Source: JANMCE01 sp963791625 | GTDB lineage: Bacteria > Actinomycetota > Acidimicrobiia > Acidimicrobiales > Ilumatobacteraceae | Assembly (NCBI GenBank): GCA_963791625.1 | Contig: CAWBTA010000006.1 | Coordinates: 1,550,001 to 1,614,000 of the forward strand | Length of the DNA: 64,000 nucleotides | Direction: 5' to 3' | Shown here: positions 1 through 9,189 of the stretch, one piece after another | Position numbering within the stretch: the stretch's first letter is position 1 | How the letters are laid out: every line of letters starts with the position of its first letter | The notes under the pieces: generated by a model | The model's database searches: none | The model's input: the letters and a program-made list of their open reading frames with translations, nothing else | Told to the model about the DNA's origin: nothing | Program-made: the position numbers and the translations under genes

Positions 1-1
1 A

Positions 2-274
2 CTAATCCTTCCGTGGAGGCTCAACGTCATCCACGCTGAATTCAGTCATTCTGAACTCTGGTCCGTCCAACAAGCCTTGTCCGATTCATTGCCCGTTGAC
101 GTGAATCTGAAGTACGTCACGTCGCTCGGCATCGACGAGCGCCGAAACCGCGTTGCGATTCACATGCTCGATATTTCCGACACCGCTCGCGCGGCCGTTA
201 CCGCTGCAGTTGGGCCGCAGCCACCCTCGGTTTGTATCGATCCTGTTCCAGATACCCCTGCGTTCCCGGCCTGA
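2..274 (+). CDS. C-terminal part of a hypothetical protein (5' end outside window)
   Basis: The frame is open from the window edge to a TGA at 272-274 and gives about 90 residues. The visible part reads like a mixed alpha/beta segment (a DVNLKYVTSLGIDERRNRV stretch followed by a hydrophobic IHMLDIS strand) and then a low-complexity Pro-rich tail. I do not recognise the family; no catalytic motif is visible. An internal TTG at 77 could act as a start, but the upstream residues look equally protein-like, so I treat this as the end of a longer gene. The antitoxin gene follows 66 nt downstream with its own promoter. Confidence 0.45.
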   Translation, partial: LILPWRLNVIHAEFSHSELWSVQQALSDSLPVDVNLKYVTSLGIDERRNRVAIHMLDISDTARAAVTAAVGPQPPSVCIDPVPDTPAFPA

Positions 275-328
275 CAGGCTGGGACCGGAGTCGAGATCGC
301 TGTGGCTGTTTTGTCTTACGGTTTGTCG

Positions 329-334
329 TATGAT
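329..334 (+). promoter_or_regulatory. -10 element of a leaderless promoter for the antitoxin
   Basis: TATGAT lies exactly 6 nt before the ATG at 341, so transcription would start at or next to the start codon. No Shine-Dalgarno sequence is present. This supports ATG 341 over the in-frame GTG at 302. Confidence 0.55.
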
Positions 335-340
335 TGTCTC

Positions 341-571
341 ATGACCGTTCTGAACTTTCGAACAGACGAGCGCTCGGAAAAGGCGTTGGCAGAGTTGATG
401 TCCGACGGAACGACGGCCTCCGATGCGATTCGCCAGGCGCTCGTTGATGCCGTGCGTCTTCGACGGCGCGAACAGATGCGGGCCGAGTCTCGGGAGCTCA
501 TGAATGATGAGGCCGACCGCGCTGAGTCCCGGCGCGTCTTGGCGGATATGGACGAACTCCGTGCGTGGTGA
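341..571 (+). CDS. ribbon-helix-helix antitoxin (MazE/VapB-like)
   Basis: The 76-residue protein begins with a short beta strand (TVLNFRTDE) followed by two helices (SEKALAELMSDG, TASDAIRQALVDAV), the layout of a ribbon-helix-helix DNA-binding domain. The charged C-terminal helix (RRREQMRAESRELMNDEADRA region) would wrap the toxin. In such modules the antitoxin neutralises the toxin and represses its own promoter as a dimer. Its last codons overlap the toxin gene by 11 nt, the usual translational coupling. ATG 341 is chosen because a -10 box lies 6 nt upstream and the RHH strand starts there. Confidence 0.7.
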   Translation: MTVLNFRTDERSEKALAELMSDGTTASDAIRQALVDAVRLRRREQMRAESRELMNDEADRAESRRVLADMDELRAW

Positions 572-876
572 CATCCATCGACTGCGCTGCGCCACGGGAA
601 ACACGAGGACAAGAACAACAGGGTGCCCGATTCGCAGTAGTCGTTCAGTCCGACGACCTCATGCTGTCGACACTGCTCGTTGCCCCGACCTCGAGATCCG
701 CCTCAGCACGATCGTTTCGTCCAACGATCCTGATCAACGACGAGGAAACGCAAGTGCTTGTTGAACAGACATCGGCCGTGGCACCTGAACGGCTTGGTGA
801 CTTCGTTGGCCGAGTCAGTCACGATGAACTCAGGGAGATCAACAACGCACTCCGACTCGCACTCGAACTCGATTAG
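561..876 (+). pseudogene. MazF/PemK-like endoribonuclease toxin, frameshifted
   Basis: MazF toxins are small sequence-specific mRNA interferases. A GTG at 561 opens with RGDIHRLR, the conserved first strand of MazF/PemK (RGEIW/RGDI). The rest of the family pattern (RETRGQEQQGARFAVVVQSDD, then LLVAPTS, then a C-terminal LGDFVGRVSHDELREIN helix) is in the +1 frame and ends at 876. The frame changes near 587; removing one base (the T in CGCTGCG) restores RLRAPRE. As read, no intact toxin is made from GTG 561. A GTG at 565 could start the second frame directly but would lack the conserved strand. It may be true decay or a sequencing insertion. Confidence 0.65.
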
Positions 877-912
877 CGCTCCGCAACCTGACCCCGATTC
901 GTTTCGCCGCCG

Positions 913-2097
913 TTACGAGAGGCGCCGGTACCCATGAGCGTCTAACTCAGTGGCGAGCATCTCTGCTGTCCACGTCTCCTGAAGCGCACGCCACGTGAGA
1001 GCAGCCTGGCTTTCGGGTGCCAGACCGCCAACGGGCTGGTCGCGATCGAGATTGGTCGGAAACGCGTAGCCCTCGGCACTTGCGGCGACGATGTTCCGTA
1101 ACGACCACTCGGTCGCTCCCCCCGTCTTCAGGGACAGGAGCGTCGGATACACCGACGTCACGACTGCGTGACGGTCGACCGTCTCGATGGCCCGCCCGAA
1201 GGCCGAGGACACTTGCAGCAGGTTGGCGATGCGATGAACGTCGACGGTGCGGTTGTGACCGGCCGCGTGAAAGAGCGACGGCTTGAAGAAGACCGCGTCG
1301 CCCTTCTCCAACGGCAGCTGCACATGGTTGGCGTCGAAATAGGCGCGGAAGTCGAGATTGCGCCACGCCAGATAGCTGAGCGGGTATTTCTGCGAGTGCG
1401 GCATGTACAAGGTAGGGCCGCTTTCCACCGGCATGTCGCAGTGGGCGACCGCACCCTGCAAGGTGAGCACGGGCGACAGGGCGTGCACATGGGCCGGGTA
1501 TTGTTCGGCCGTCTCGTTGTCCATGAAGCCGAGGTGGTAGTCGGTGTGCGCAAGCTGGGCCGCTCCCCCGGGGTTCACCTGATTGACCTGAGACGTGATC
1601 TGGTAGCCGGGTCCCAACCATGCGTGGGAGGCGAGGGCGAGCATGTCGTTGGCGTAGTACTCGGCGAATGCGTCGGGGTCGACCAGCGCCAGCTTTTCGA
1701 GCGCATTCCAGATGCGATCATTCGCGCCGGGCTTGGCGAAGTGATCACCCGCCACCGCACCACTCGCCCGCTGCTCCCCGATGATCCCCCGAAACACTTC
1801 GGTCACGCGGTCCACAACAGCCGTGTCGGGGAAAGCCGCCTTCATGACAAACACACCTGGACCATGCATGAGCGCATGGGCGAGTTCAGCCTCAACCGCT
1901 CGACGCTGCGGCGCTTGACGGGCCGCCGCGCCCAACGCGGCGCTGTCGTAGACAAGTACCCCATGGTCAACCGAACTTGCGTGCGGGTAGTCGGCCAGCA
2001 GCGTCGGCTGCTCGACAATGGCGATGAAATCGTTCAGGTCGCAGTCATCGGCCCGAAGCCATCCACTTGACTGGTTGGAATACGAAACTGCAGTCAT
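913..2097 (-). CDS. phytanoyl-CoA dioxygenase (PhyH) family Fe(II)/2-oxoglutarate enzyme
   Basis: The 394-residue protein has the PhyH double-stranded beta-helix signature: a proximal metal-binding HTD within AQLAHTDYHLGF and a distal His in KPSLFHAAGHNRT, with the following Arg able to bind 2-oxoglutarate. The family hydroxylates small molecules or acyl chains using Fe(II), O2 and 2-oxoglutarate; the substrate here is unknown. A GAAGGAG Shine-Dalgarno lies 6 nt before the ATG. It starts 33 nt after the GT-C membrane protein and may be co-transcribed with it. Confidence 0.8.
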   Translation of the reverse strand: MTAVSYSNQSSGWLRADDCDLNDFIAIVEQPTLLADYPHASSVDHGVLVYDSAALGAAARQAPQRRAVEAELAHALMHGPGVFVMKAAFPDTAVVDRVTEVFRGIIGEQRASGAVAGDHFAKPGANDRIWNALEKLALVDPDAFAEYYANDMLALASHAWLGPGYQITSQVNQVNPGGAAQLAHTDYHLGFMDNETAEQYPAHVHALSPVLTLQGAVAHCDMPVESGPTLYMPHSQKYPLSYLAWRNLDFRAYFDANHVQLPLEKGDAVFFKPSLFHAAGHNRTVDVHRIANLLQVSSAFGRAIETVDRHAVVTSVYPTLLSLKTGGATEWSLRNIVAASAEGYAFPTNLDRDQPVGGLAPESQAALTWRALQETWTAEMLATELDAHGYRRLS

Positions 2098-2130
2098 AAC
2101 CGACTCCTTCGACGACCTGTTCCGTTCAGA

Positions 2131-3663
2131 TTACGTCCGCCGAGTCCACTCTCGAAGCTCGGCCCGACTCAGCTTCGTCGGCTCGCCCTCAATCCACCGC
2201 GTTGTAGGCATGCTGCACGCCGACGCCGACCGATCGCCAACCTCATAGGGAATCACGCACCACACATGCTGAGACTGTGGCGCTCGTTCCTCAACGAGTC
2301 CGTCGAGGTCGGACATTATTCGACTCCCGATGGCTACTTCTTCGAGCAGCACGATGCGCGGTGCCGGGTCGTTTATCAGCCGGTCGTGCACGTACCAACC
2401 CGACATGGTGTGATAGGCAACCACAACATCGCCGGGCGTGAGGTTCGCCGCAAGATTGCTGATGTCGTGGGTCAGACCGCGAGCGAAAACGTCGTTGCCG
2501 GCAGCGGCATTGATCACTTCGGTTGGTCGTGAGATCCACACCACCAACGCGGCGAGCGAAACGACCACACCGACAACGGCCAGCGACGTGCCCGCCAGAC
2601 GCCGCGCCACCGCCAGCAACAACGTGACCAGGCCAAGCGCAATAAGGGCGAACAAGGGCCAGAGGAAGCCGAGGTTGACCCGCGTGATGGTGAACGGAAA
2701 GCCCTTCGCCATGGACAGCCCGAGGGCTACAACCTCGGCCGACAGCACCATGACGATCCAGGGTCGACAGAGTCGCCACATCGTCCACGCTCCGACCAAC
2801 AGCAGACCAACGATGAGGGCGACGGCCATTGGCTTGCCCGAAATCGAGCGCGGCAGCGCCTGGTCGACGAACGATTTCCACCAACGCGCGGGCACACGAG
2901 CCCACGTCGTTCCGGTCAATGCCTCATCGGCCCAAAATCCCTGGAGGTTGTCCTGACGGACGGTCCGAAGGAAAAACCAGTACGCCGACAGGCTCGACGC
3001 CGCAAACGCGACACCTGTGGCCCACAGCCGCCGATCGGTCCAGCGCTGCGTCGCGGTTCGTCGGGTCAGCAGCATGACCAGCGCAGCCGGGAGCATGAAG
3101 GTCGACGCCTGCCCCAGGTACGGGCCGAGCAGCGCCACGGACATGAGCGCGACGAAACCAGGGCGTTCGTCACCTAGCCACCAACGCACGCATCCCCACA
3201 TCAACACCGAGCCGACCGCTATGTCGGTGAGGTAATTGTTGAGGTAGGTCGCAACCTGCGCAACCACGGGAACAAACGGCAGCGGCAGCACAACGGCGGC
3301 CGCCAGCAGTATCGATGATCGCTCGTCGTGCTTCGTGCGCAGTAGGCGACGCATGGCGTCAAAGCCGAAGCCGACAGCGACGAAGTACGGCAGGAGCGCG
3401 ACCAGCCGCACGATCGGTCGTTTGGCGGGCAGGACGGCGAAGATCGCCCACATGCCAGCCAACCAGCCGGGTGGGATCGGAGTGTCATGCTGGCGATAGC
3501 GAGCGAGCGTCCAAGGCGTACGGATCATGTCAGCCCGCCACGCCTCGTCGAAGAGGTATTCAAGTCGAAGCGCTGGCTTGGCCAGGACACCAAGCATGAC
3601 CGCTGTCAACGCTACGAGTACAGCCAGGGTGCTCCAGAGAAATCGTCGATCCCTGGATTCCAC
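2131..3663 (-). CDS. polytopic GT-C type glycosyltransferase-like membrane protein
   Basis: The protein is about 510 residues with roughly ten hydrophobic segments and an early extracytoplasmic YLFDEAWRAD motif that resembles the acidic DE motif of the first loop of GT-C enzymes, which use polyprenyl-phosphate sugars. A soluble C-terminal domain follows (from about ISRPTEVINAA onward). The frame stays open upstream for 74 more codons, but that stretch is antisense-like and runs over the nitroreductase. I chose GTG 3663 because a TAGGGT -10 box lies 7 nt before it. The sugar and acceptor cannot be read from sequence. Confidence 0.65.
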   Translation of the reverse strand: MESRDRRFLWSTLAVLVALTAVMLGVLAKPALRLEYLFDEAWRADMIRTPWTLARYRQHDTPIPPGWLAGMWAIFAVLPAKRPIVRLVALLPYFVAVGFGFDAMRRLLRTKHDERSSILLAAAVVLPLPFVPVVAQVATYLNNYLTDIAVGSVLMWGCVRWWLGDERPGFVALMSVALLGPYLGQASTFMLPAALVMLLTRRTATQRWTDRRLWATGVAFAASSLSAYWFFLRTVRQDNLQGFWADEALTGTTWARVPARWWKSFVDQALPRSISGKPMAVALIVGLLLVGAWTMWRLCRPWIVMVLSAEVVALGLSMAKGFPFTITRVNLGFLWPLFALIALGLVTLLLAVARRLAGTSLAVVGVVVSLAALVVWISRPTEVINAAAGNDVFARGLTHDISNLAANLTPGDVVVAYHTMSGWYVHDRLINDPAPRIVLLEEVAIGSRIMSDLDGLVEERAPQSQHVWCVIPYEVGDRSASACSMPTTRWIEGEPTKLSRAELREWTRRT

Positions 3664-3670
3664 GGGGGAA

Positions 3671-3676
3671 ACCCTA
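3671..3676 (-). promoter_or_regulatory. -10 element of a leaderless promoter for the GT-C protein
   Basis: TAGGGT on the minus strand is 7 nt before GTG 3663 and overlaps the TAG stop codon of the nitroreductase gene. Its position decides the start of the downstream gene. Confidence 0.45.
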
Positions 3677-4273
3677 CGCGTCCCAGCGGCCGTCGTGGAC
3701 GATATCGGTGACGGTGCGCTTGGGGCGTTTCGCCGATCGACCCGACTCAGACGGGGCCGGATAGCCGAGGGCAATGGCTCCGAGCAGCTGCCGGTCATCC
3801 GGTACACCCAGCGCCGTGTTGAGGGCGTACTCGCCATGGAAGACGCCGAAGAAGAGTGCGCCGAGTCCGGCGTTCTGCGCGGCAAGCAGAAACGTCATGG
3901 CGAAAAAGCCGGTGTCCACCAGCCAATACGGCACCGGCCAAGCGTCGGCTTCGGTGAGGCCAGACCGAACCTTGTCAGGCTCGGCGTAACGGGAGAGATA
4001 CGCGCCCTGATCCGCGTACGGCAACGCGATCACCGGCGCGGACAGCAGGCCCTGCCAGCGGAACGACTCCCGACGCTCCGCAGGCAGGGTGATGTCCCAA
4101 AAGCGGGCGGTTTCTGCGTCTCGAAGCACGACAAGATCCCAGCCCTGGCTGTTTCCGGCGCTTGGGGCACGCCGAGCAAGGTCGACCAGACTCTCTATGA
4201 CATCGAGTGGAACCGGGCGATTCTCGAAGTTGCGGACCATGCGTCGGGCACGAACGACCCGATCAAACTCCAA
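3674..4273 (-). CDS. nitroreductase family FMN-dependent oxidoreductase
   Basis: The 199-residue protein shows the family hallmarks: an N-terminal FMN-phosphate binding RRMVRNF, a DLARRAPSAGNSQGW segment and a C-terminal GAIALGYPA loop. Such enzymes reduce nitro compounds, quinones or flavins with NAD(P)H. The start is a TTG immediately after the TAG of the upstream gene, so it is probably translated by termination-reinitiation. MEFDRVVRARRMVR matches how family members begin, which supports this unusual start. The C-terminus is Lys/Arg-rich. Confidence 0.85.
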   Translation of the reverse strand: MEFDRVVRARRMVRNFENRPVPLDVIESLVDLARRAPSAGNSQGWDLVVLRDAETARFWDITLPAERRESFRWQGLLSAPVIALPYADQGAYLSRYAEPDKVRSGLTEADAWPVPYWLVDTGFFAMTFLLAAQNAGLGALFFGVFHGEYALNTALGVPDDRQLLGAIALGYPAPSESGRSAKRPKRTVTDIVHDGRWDA

Positions 4274-4945
4274 CTAGCGAGCGCCCAGCTTCACGAGGCT
4301 TTCGGCCATGACCCAGCCGCATGCAATAAGCGAGTCACCACGGGTGAGTTTCATACCGTCGAACAGGGCGGCAACCTCGGGATCGATCTTTTCCGGCTTC
4401 AGAGTCTCGTGATCGAGATGGCTGGGAATGCTGCCGTCACCTTTCACCTGAAAGGTCTTCTCGTCATAGGAGGCGTCAACGCCGAAGCGCTTGGCCAAAC
4501 GACGGCCCCATGCTCGCTCTTCGCCCACCGGACGATGGTCGGGACGGGGCACGATGTCGGTAAGGAGCTTGAACGACTCGAAACCGGAGACCGTGGTGAA
4601 ACGGGTGCCGACCAGCACGTCTTCGTCGGGGAAAGCCATGAGGGCTCGGTGGAACGCCTCGTTCATGAGACCCTTCAGCACCGAATCACGGCGGGAGGTC
4701 TTGCGAACACTGAGCAGTCCGAGCAACACGCACGGTGTTCCTCCGATGCGCTCCAGTGTCGAGAACATCACGCCGTGCAGCTTGCCGTCGATGTGCGCCG
4801 TGGTAGAAAGAACCCAGTCTTCCTTCGCTTTGGAGAAGTGCCCCACGCCGAAGTCGACGTTGGTGCCAGCGCCCATATCAGCCAGCTCAACCAGCTCGCT
4901 GTCGGTCAGCGCTGTACAGTCCTTGGTGTCGATCTGGATGGTCAT
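4274..4945 (-). CDS. hypothetical protein, possible GNAT-like fold
   Basis: This is a 223-residue soluble protein from ATG 4945; an in-frame TTG at 4981 would add 12 residues. The central region (PCVLLGLLSVRKTSRR then VLKGLMNEAFHRAL and VLVGTRF) resembles the acetyl-CoA-binding strand-helix arrangement of GNAT proteins, but the classic Q/RxxGxG/A loop is not clear. I do not assign a function. The stop codon abuts the start of the nitroreductase, so the two genes are coupled. Confidence 0.6.
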   Translation of the reverse strand: MTIQIDTKDCTALTDSELVELADMGAGTNVDFGVGHFSKAKEDWVLSTTAHIDGKLHGVMFSTLERIGGTPCVLLGLLSVRKTSRRDSVLKGLMNEAFHRALMAFPDEDVLVGTRFTTVSGFESFKLLTDIVPRPDHRPVGEERAWGRRLAKRFGVDASYDEKTFQVKGDGSIPSHLDHETLKPEKIDPEVAALFDGMKLTRGDSLIACGWVMAESLVKLGAR

Positions 4946-5006
4946 TGCAGAAGATCGCTCCCGAAGGTGAAGACCGGGCAAGCCCGATTACGGGTGAAAA
5001 TTGACC

Positions 5007-5022
5007 CGTGCCAAGCGGCACG
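5007..5022 (-). terminator. candidate terminator hairpin after dnaE
   Basis: A perfect 6-bp stem (CGTGCC/GGCACG) with a 4-nt loop lies about 57 nt after the dnaE stop. On the minus strand it is followed by a short T-rich stretch (CAATTTT). The stem is short, so this is moderate evidence. Confidence 0.4.
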
Positions 5023-5078
5023 CGACACCTCTATTCTGCCAGTCTTTCGCGGCTTTCGGAAATGCGGAGACAGAACCT

Positions 5079-8000
5079 TTACAAAATCACGGCGTCGTGC
5101 CCGAAGGCGACCCGCAGTTCGCCGACCGCGGCGGCGATGTCGACGTTGAATTCGTCGGCCAGGCGCAGCACCTTTCCCTGCCCGATATGGAGGTACACCG
5201 GTGACTCCCCGGGGTGCTCGGACAGGATGCGCTTCAGCAGCGCAATACGCTCTTCGGAGAGCGCGTGGGCCGACAGTTTGAGGCGGAGCGGCGGAGCGCC
5301 GTCAACGATGCCGTCGAACACTTCGATGTCCTGGCAGAGCAGTTTGGGTGTCTCATCGCGGGATTCCAAACGACCACGGACAATGACGACCGCGTCTTCC
5401 GCCAGCTTGTGGCCGTGCTCCAGCATGGTGCGGGAGAAAACGGTCACTTCGATAGATGACTGGAGGTCTTCGAGTACGAAGACCGCCATCGGGTCGCCCT
5501 TTTTAGTGAATTTGCGCTGCAGGCTGGTGATCACGCCGCCCATGGCAACCCCGGCCTGATCGCCCCGCTCGCAGATGTCGGCAATGGTGCCGTCGGTGCG
5601 GCGCTTGAGCGCACCTTCGGCTCCCAACAACGGGTGATCGGACACGTAGAGACCGAGCATCTCCTTTTCGAACTTGAGCTTCTGCTTCTTGTCGAACTCC
5701 GTGTCGGGGATGGCGATGCGCTGCACGTCAGAAGGCGCAGCCGCGACTTCGAGCGAGGCAAACAGGTCGAACTGACCTTCGGCTTCCTTGCGGCGCCGCA
5801 CCATGACCTGATCGATGATCTGTTCGAAGACGCTCAGCAGGCCCTTGCGCTTGTGTCCGACGGCGTCGAAGCCACCGGCCTTGATGAGCGATTCGATGGT
5901 GCGCTTGTTCAGCACATTCGGGTCGACCCGCTCCACAAACTCGTAGAACGAATGGAACGGGCCGTTCTTCTTACGTTCCTCTACGATCAGGCTCACGAGG
6001 CCTTCTCCCACGTTGCGCACCGCGGAGAGCCCGAACGGAATGGCTCCCGGCGAGCCGGCGGGAACGGTAATGCCGGGCGGCAACTCACTGGGCGACAACG
6101 CCACAAAGTCGGAGTCGGAGACGTTCACGTCGGGGTTCAACACCCGGATGTTCATGTTGCGACACTCGGCCAGATAGACCGCGGCCTTGTCGAGGTTGGT
6201 CTTCACCGACGTCAGAAGGCACGCCAGGTACTCCACCGGATAGTGCGCCTTCAAGAACGCTGTCTGGTACGAGATAAGGCCGTAGCCGTAACTGTGACTT
6301 TTGTTGAAGGCGTAATCGGCAAACGGCTCGATGATGTCGAACAGATCGGTGCCCAGCTTCTTGCCGTACCCGATGTTCTCGCACCCATCCACAAAGCTCT
6401 GGCGCTGCTTGGCCATGACCGCCTTGTCCTTCTTGCCGCAGGCCTTCCGGAGGTTGTCCGCCTCCGCTAGGGAGTAGCCGGCGAACTTTTGAGCGACGCG
6501 CATGACGGACTCTTGGTAGATCATGAGGCCGTACGTATCGCCGAGGAGTTCTTCGGCTTCGGGGTGGATGTAACTGATGGGCTTGCGACCGTTCTTACGA
6601 TCGGCGTAGTCGTTGTGCATGTTGGCACTCATGGGACCGGGCCGATAAAGGGCCACAAGGGCGGCAACGTCATCGAAGGATGTGGGGGCCAGCGAGCGCA
6701 TGAGAGCGCGCATCGGGCCACCTTCCAGCTGGAACACACCAATGGATTCACCGCGTCGCAACATCGCGAGTGTGGGGTCGTCATCGAGATGGATGATGTC
6801 GATATCGAACGTGGGGTCCTTGATGGCCCGCACCATCTGCACGGTGTCCTCGATGACGTCGAGGTTGCGTAGGCCGAGGAAGTCCATCTTCAACAGACCC
6901 AGCTCTTCCACGCCGTGCATTTCGTACTGCGTGACGACCGGGGAATCCTCCACCGGCTTGCCGGCTTCAGGCTTGCGCTGCACCGGCAGATAGCTCGTGA
7001 GCGGATCCCGGGTAATGACCACCGCGGCCGCATGGATACCGTCGCCGCGACGTAGACCTTCGAGACCGCGGGCAACGTCAACCACCGCTCGCACCTCGGG
7101 GTCGGTGTTGTACATCTCGCGCAGTTCGGCGGCGGCCTTGTAGCCGTCGGCGAACTTGGGATGCTCCTCCAGGCAGGCGTACAGGGGTGTGTCCTTGCCC
7201 ATCACCAGTGGCGGCATGGCCTTGGCTGCCTTGTCGCCCACGCCGTAGGGGTAGCCGAGCACGCGGGCCGCGTCACGCACGGCGGCTCGGGCCTTGATGG
7301 TAGAGAACGTGACGATCTGGGCGACCTTGTCCCGGCCGTAACGTTCGGTGGCGTAGCGGATCATTTCGTCCCGATAACGACTGTCGAAATCCATGTCGAT
7401 ATCGGGCATGGAGACACGCGACGGGTTGAGGAAGCGCTCGAACAACAAGTCGTATTTGATGGGGTCGAGGTCGGTGATGCGCAGCGTGTACGCCACCGCG
7501 CAACCGGCTGCGGACCCACGACCGGGACCGACACGGATGCCCATGTCACGGGCGTGCTTGATGAGGTCCCAGACAATGAGGAAGTACGACGCAAACCCCA
7601 TGTCGCCAATGACCTTGAGCTCGTACGCGATGCGCTCGACCACGTCGGTCGGCAGCGCGTCGCCCCACCGCATCTTTGCACCTTCGAACGTCAGGAATTC
7701 GAGATAGGCGGCATCGTTGTCGAAGCCCTCGGGCAGGTCGAAGTTGGGCAGCTGCGCGTTGCCGAACTCAATCTCCACCCCGCACCGCTCAGCGATCCAC
7801 AGCGAGTTGTCGCACGCCTCTGGTACCTCACGGAACAGATGCCGCATTTCCGACGCAGGCTTCAGGTAGTGCTCTTCACCTTCGAACTTGAAGCGCTTCG
7901 GGTCGCTCATGAGCGACCCGGTCTGGACGCACAACAACGCATCATGCGCCAGGTGGTCCTTGCGATGGGTGTAGTGCGAATCGTTGGTGGCCAGCAGCGG

Positions 8001-8639
8001 CGCCTTCAGCTTCTTGGCGATCTCCAACAGTTTCGGGTTGGTGTCGCGTTGCGCCTGCAGACCGTGATCCTGCAGCTCGACGAACAGGTTGTCCCGACCG
8101 AAGATGTCCTGGAGTCGCCCGGCCTTTTCGTAGGCGCCAGCCTCGTCGCCGTTCATCAGCGCCTGCAGCACGTGACCGCCGAGACAGCCCGTGGTGCCGA
8201 TCAATCCCTCGGCGTACTTCTCCAGCAGCTCCCAGTCCATGCGGGGCTTGTAGTAGTAGCCCTCAAGGAAGGCGAGGCTCGAGAGTTGGATGAGGTTGCG
8301 GTAGCCGATGTCACTCTCGGCCAAGAGGGTCATGTGGTAGTAGAGCTTCTTACCACCCTCGGTCTCGCCACCGGAGTCGTCGACCCGGCCACGCCGACTG
8401 GGTCGCTCTTGGCGGCTTTCATGGGCCAGGTAGGCCTCGGTGCCGATGATGGGCTTGATGCCGATCTTGCGGCACTCCTTGTAGAAGTCGAGCACTCCGT
8501 ACATGTTGCCGTGGTCGGTGATGCCGATGGCGGGCTGACCGTCAGCCGCAGCTGCCGCCACCAGTTCGTTCAGGCGCGCTGCACCATCGAGCATCGAATA
8601 CTCGGTGTGGACATGCAGGTGGGTGAACGAATCGGCCAC
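5079..8639 (-). CDS. dnaE: DNA polymerase III alpha subunit (DnaE1 type)
   Basis: The replicative polymerase catalytic subunit, 1186 residues, about the usual DnaE length. The N-terminal PHP domain begins HLHVHTEYSMLDG. The palm carries the catalytic acids in PDIDMDFDSRYRDEM (about residues 410-424) and in KMDFLGLRNL (about 581-590). Helix-hairpin-helix and OB-fold regions follow, with an OB segment near KGDPMAVFVLEDLQ. There is no sign of the shortened DnaE2 mutasome type. It begins 3 nt after bpa, so it is the last gene of a three-gene set. Confidence 0.97.
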   Translation of the reverse strand: MADSFTHLHVHTEYSMLDGAARLNELVAAAAADGQPAIGITDHGNMYGVLDFYKECRKIGIKPIIGTEAYLAHESRQERPSRRGRVDDSGGETEGGKKLYYHMTLLAESDIGYRNLIQLSSLAFLEGYYYKPRMDWELLEKYAEGLIGTTGCLGGHVLQALMNGDEAGAYEKAGRLQDIFGRDNLFVELQDHGLQAQRDTNPKLLEIAKKLKAPLLATNDSHYTHRKDHLAHDALLCVQTGSLMSDPKRFKFEGEEHYLKPASEMRHLFREVPEACDNSLWIAERCGVEIEFGNAQLPNFDLPEGFDNDAAYLEFLTFEGAKMRWGDALPTDVVERIAYELKVIGDMGFASYFLIVWDLIKHARDMGIRVGPGRGSAAGCAVAYTLRITDLDPIKYDLLFERFLNPSRVSMPDIDMDFDSRYRDEMIRYATERYGRDKVAQIVTFSTIKARAAVRDAARVLGYPYGVGDKAAKAMPPLVMGKDTPLYACLEEHPKFADGYKAAAELREMYNTDPEVRAVVDVARGLEGLRRGDGIHAAAVVITRDPLTSYLPVQRKPEAGKPVEDSPVVTQYEMHGVEELGLLKMDFLGLRNLDVIEDTVQMVRAIKDPTFDIDIIHLDDDPTLAMLRRGESIGVFQLEGGPMRALMRSLAPTSFDDVAALVALYRPGPMSANMHNDYADRKNGRKPISYIHPEAEELLGDTYGLMIYQESVMRVAQKFAGYSLAEADNLRKACGKKDKAVMAKQRQSFVDGCENIGYGKKLGTDLFDIIEPFADYAFNKSHSYGYGLISYQTAFLKAHYPVEYLACLLTSVKTNLDKAAVYLAECRNMNIRVLNPDVNVSDSDFVALSPSELPPGITVPAGSPGAIPFGLSAVRNVGEGLVSLIVEERKKNGPFHSFYEFVERVDPNVLNKRTIESLIKAGGFDAVGHKRKGLLSVFEQIIDQVMVRRRKEAEGQFDLFASLEVAAAPSDVQRIAIPDTEFDKKQKLKFEKEMLGLYVSDHPLLGAEGALKRRTDGTIADICERGDQAGVAMGGVITSLQRKFTKKGDPMAVFVLEDLQSSIEVTVFSRTMLEHGHKLAEDAVVIVRGRLESRDETPKLLCQDIEVFDGIVDGAPPLRLKLSAHALSEERIALLKRILSEHPGESPVYLHIGQGKVLRLADEFNVDIAAAVGELRVAFGHDAVIL

Positions 8640-8642
8640 GTG

Positions 8643-9158
8643 CTAAAGGTACGTGCCCGGACGATCGTTTGCAGCGACCGGGGCCCCGACCGGTGCACCG
8701 CTCGGCTGGGTGCCCGGCGAAAGCTCGCCCCGCATCTGACCAAGCTGCTGCTGAGCCGCCAACTGCTGCGCGAACAGCGTGGCCTGGATGCCGTGAAAGA
8801 GACCTTCGAGCCAGCCGACCAACTGGGCCTGGGCGATGCGCAGCTCGGCGTCACTCGGAGCTTGTGAGGAGCCGAAGGGATGGGCAAGATTGCGCAGTTC
8901 GGTCTGCAGATCGGGCGAGAGCGCAGTGGCCAGTTCGGTGACTGACCGGTCGTAAATCGCGGCCAGGCGATTCCGGCTGGCTTCGTCGAGCGGCGCGGCG
9001 CGTACCTCGTCCAGAAGTTGTTTCACCATGGAGCCGATGCGCATGACCTTGCCGGGCTGGCCGATGGTTTCGGTCGCTTCATCGGGCGGGGGGGCATGGT
9101 GGGAAACGGCGTCGACAAGCGTTCCTCGCTCAACTTCGATGTGCTCTTTGTCCGTCAT
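8643..9158 (-). CDS. bpa: bacterial proteasome activator (Bpa/PafE family)
   Basis: The 171-residue protein carries the diagnostic core KVMRIGSMVKQLLDEVRAA, then LDEASRNRLAAIYDRS and the long SDAELRIAQAQLVGWLEGL helix of the Bpa (PafE) family. In mycobacteria Bpa forms a ring that opens the 20S proteasome gate without ATP through a C-terminal GQYL motif. Here the protein ends in GTYL, which should do the same job. ATG 9158 is chosen because GGAAAGGA lies 7 nt upstream; the 22 upstream codons look spurious. It sits between a phosphodiesterase gene and dnaE and implies a proteasome elsewhere in the genome. Confidence 0.92.
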   Translation of the reverse strand: MTDKEHIEVERGTLVDAVSHHAPPPDEATETIGQPGKVMRIGSMVKQLLDEVRAAPLDEASRNRLAAIYDRSVTELATALSPDLQTELRNLAHPFGSSQAPSDAELRIAQAQLVGWLEGLFHGIQATLFAQQLAAQQQLGQMRGELSPGTQPSGAPVGAPVAANDRPGTYL

Positions 9159-9189
9159 GCGGGAGTCCTTTCCGATTGTTGCCAACCCA

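Noticed and set aside
1168..2070. 300-codon plus-strand frame opposite the PhyH gene
   Set aside because: Antisense to a protein with intact HTD and distal His motifs; no own motif.
3527..5149. 540-codon plus-strand frame opposite the nitroreductase and its neighbour
   Set aside because: It is antisense to two genes with clear family motifs and is itself Arg/Gly-rich without domain patterns; typical high-GC shadow frame.
7161..8867. 568-codon plus-strand frame opposite dnaE
   Set aside because: dnaE motifs on the other strand are unmistakable; the frame is a codon-bias shadow.
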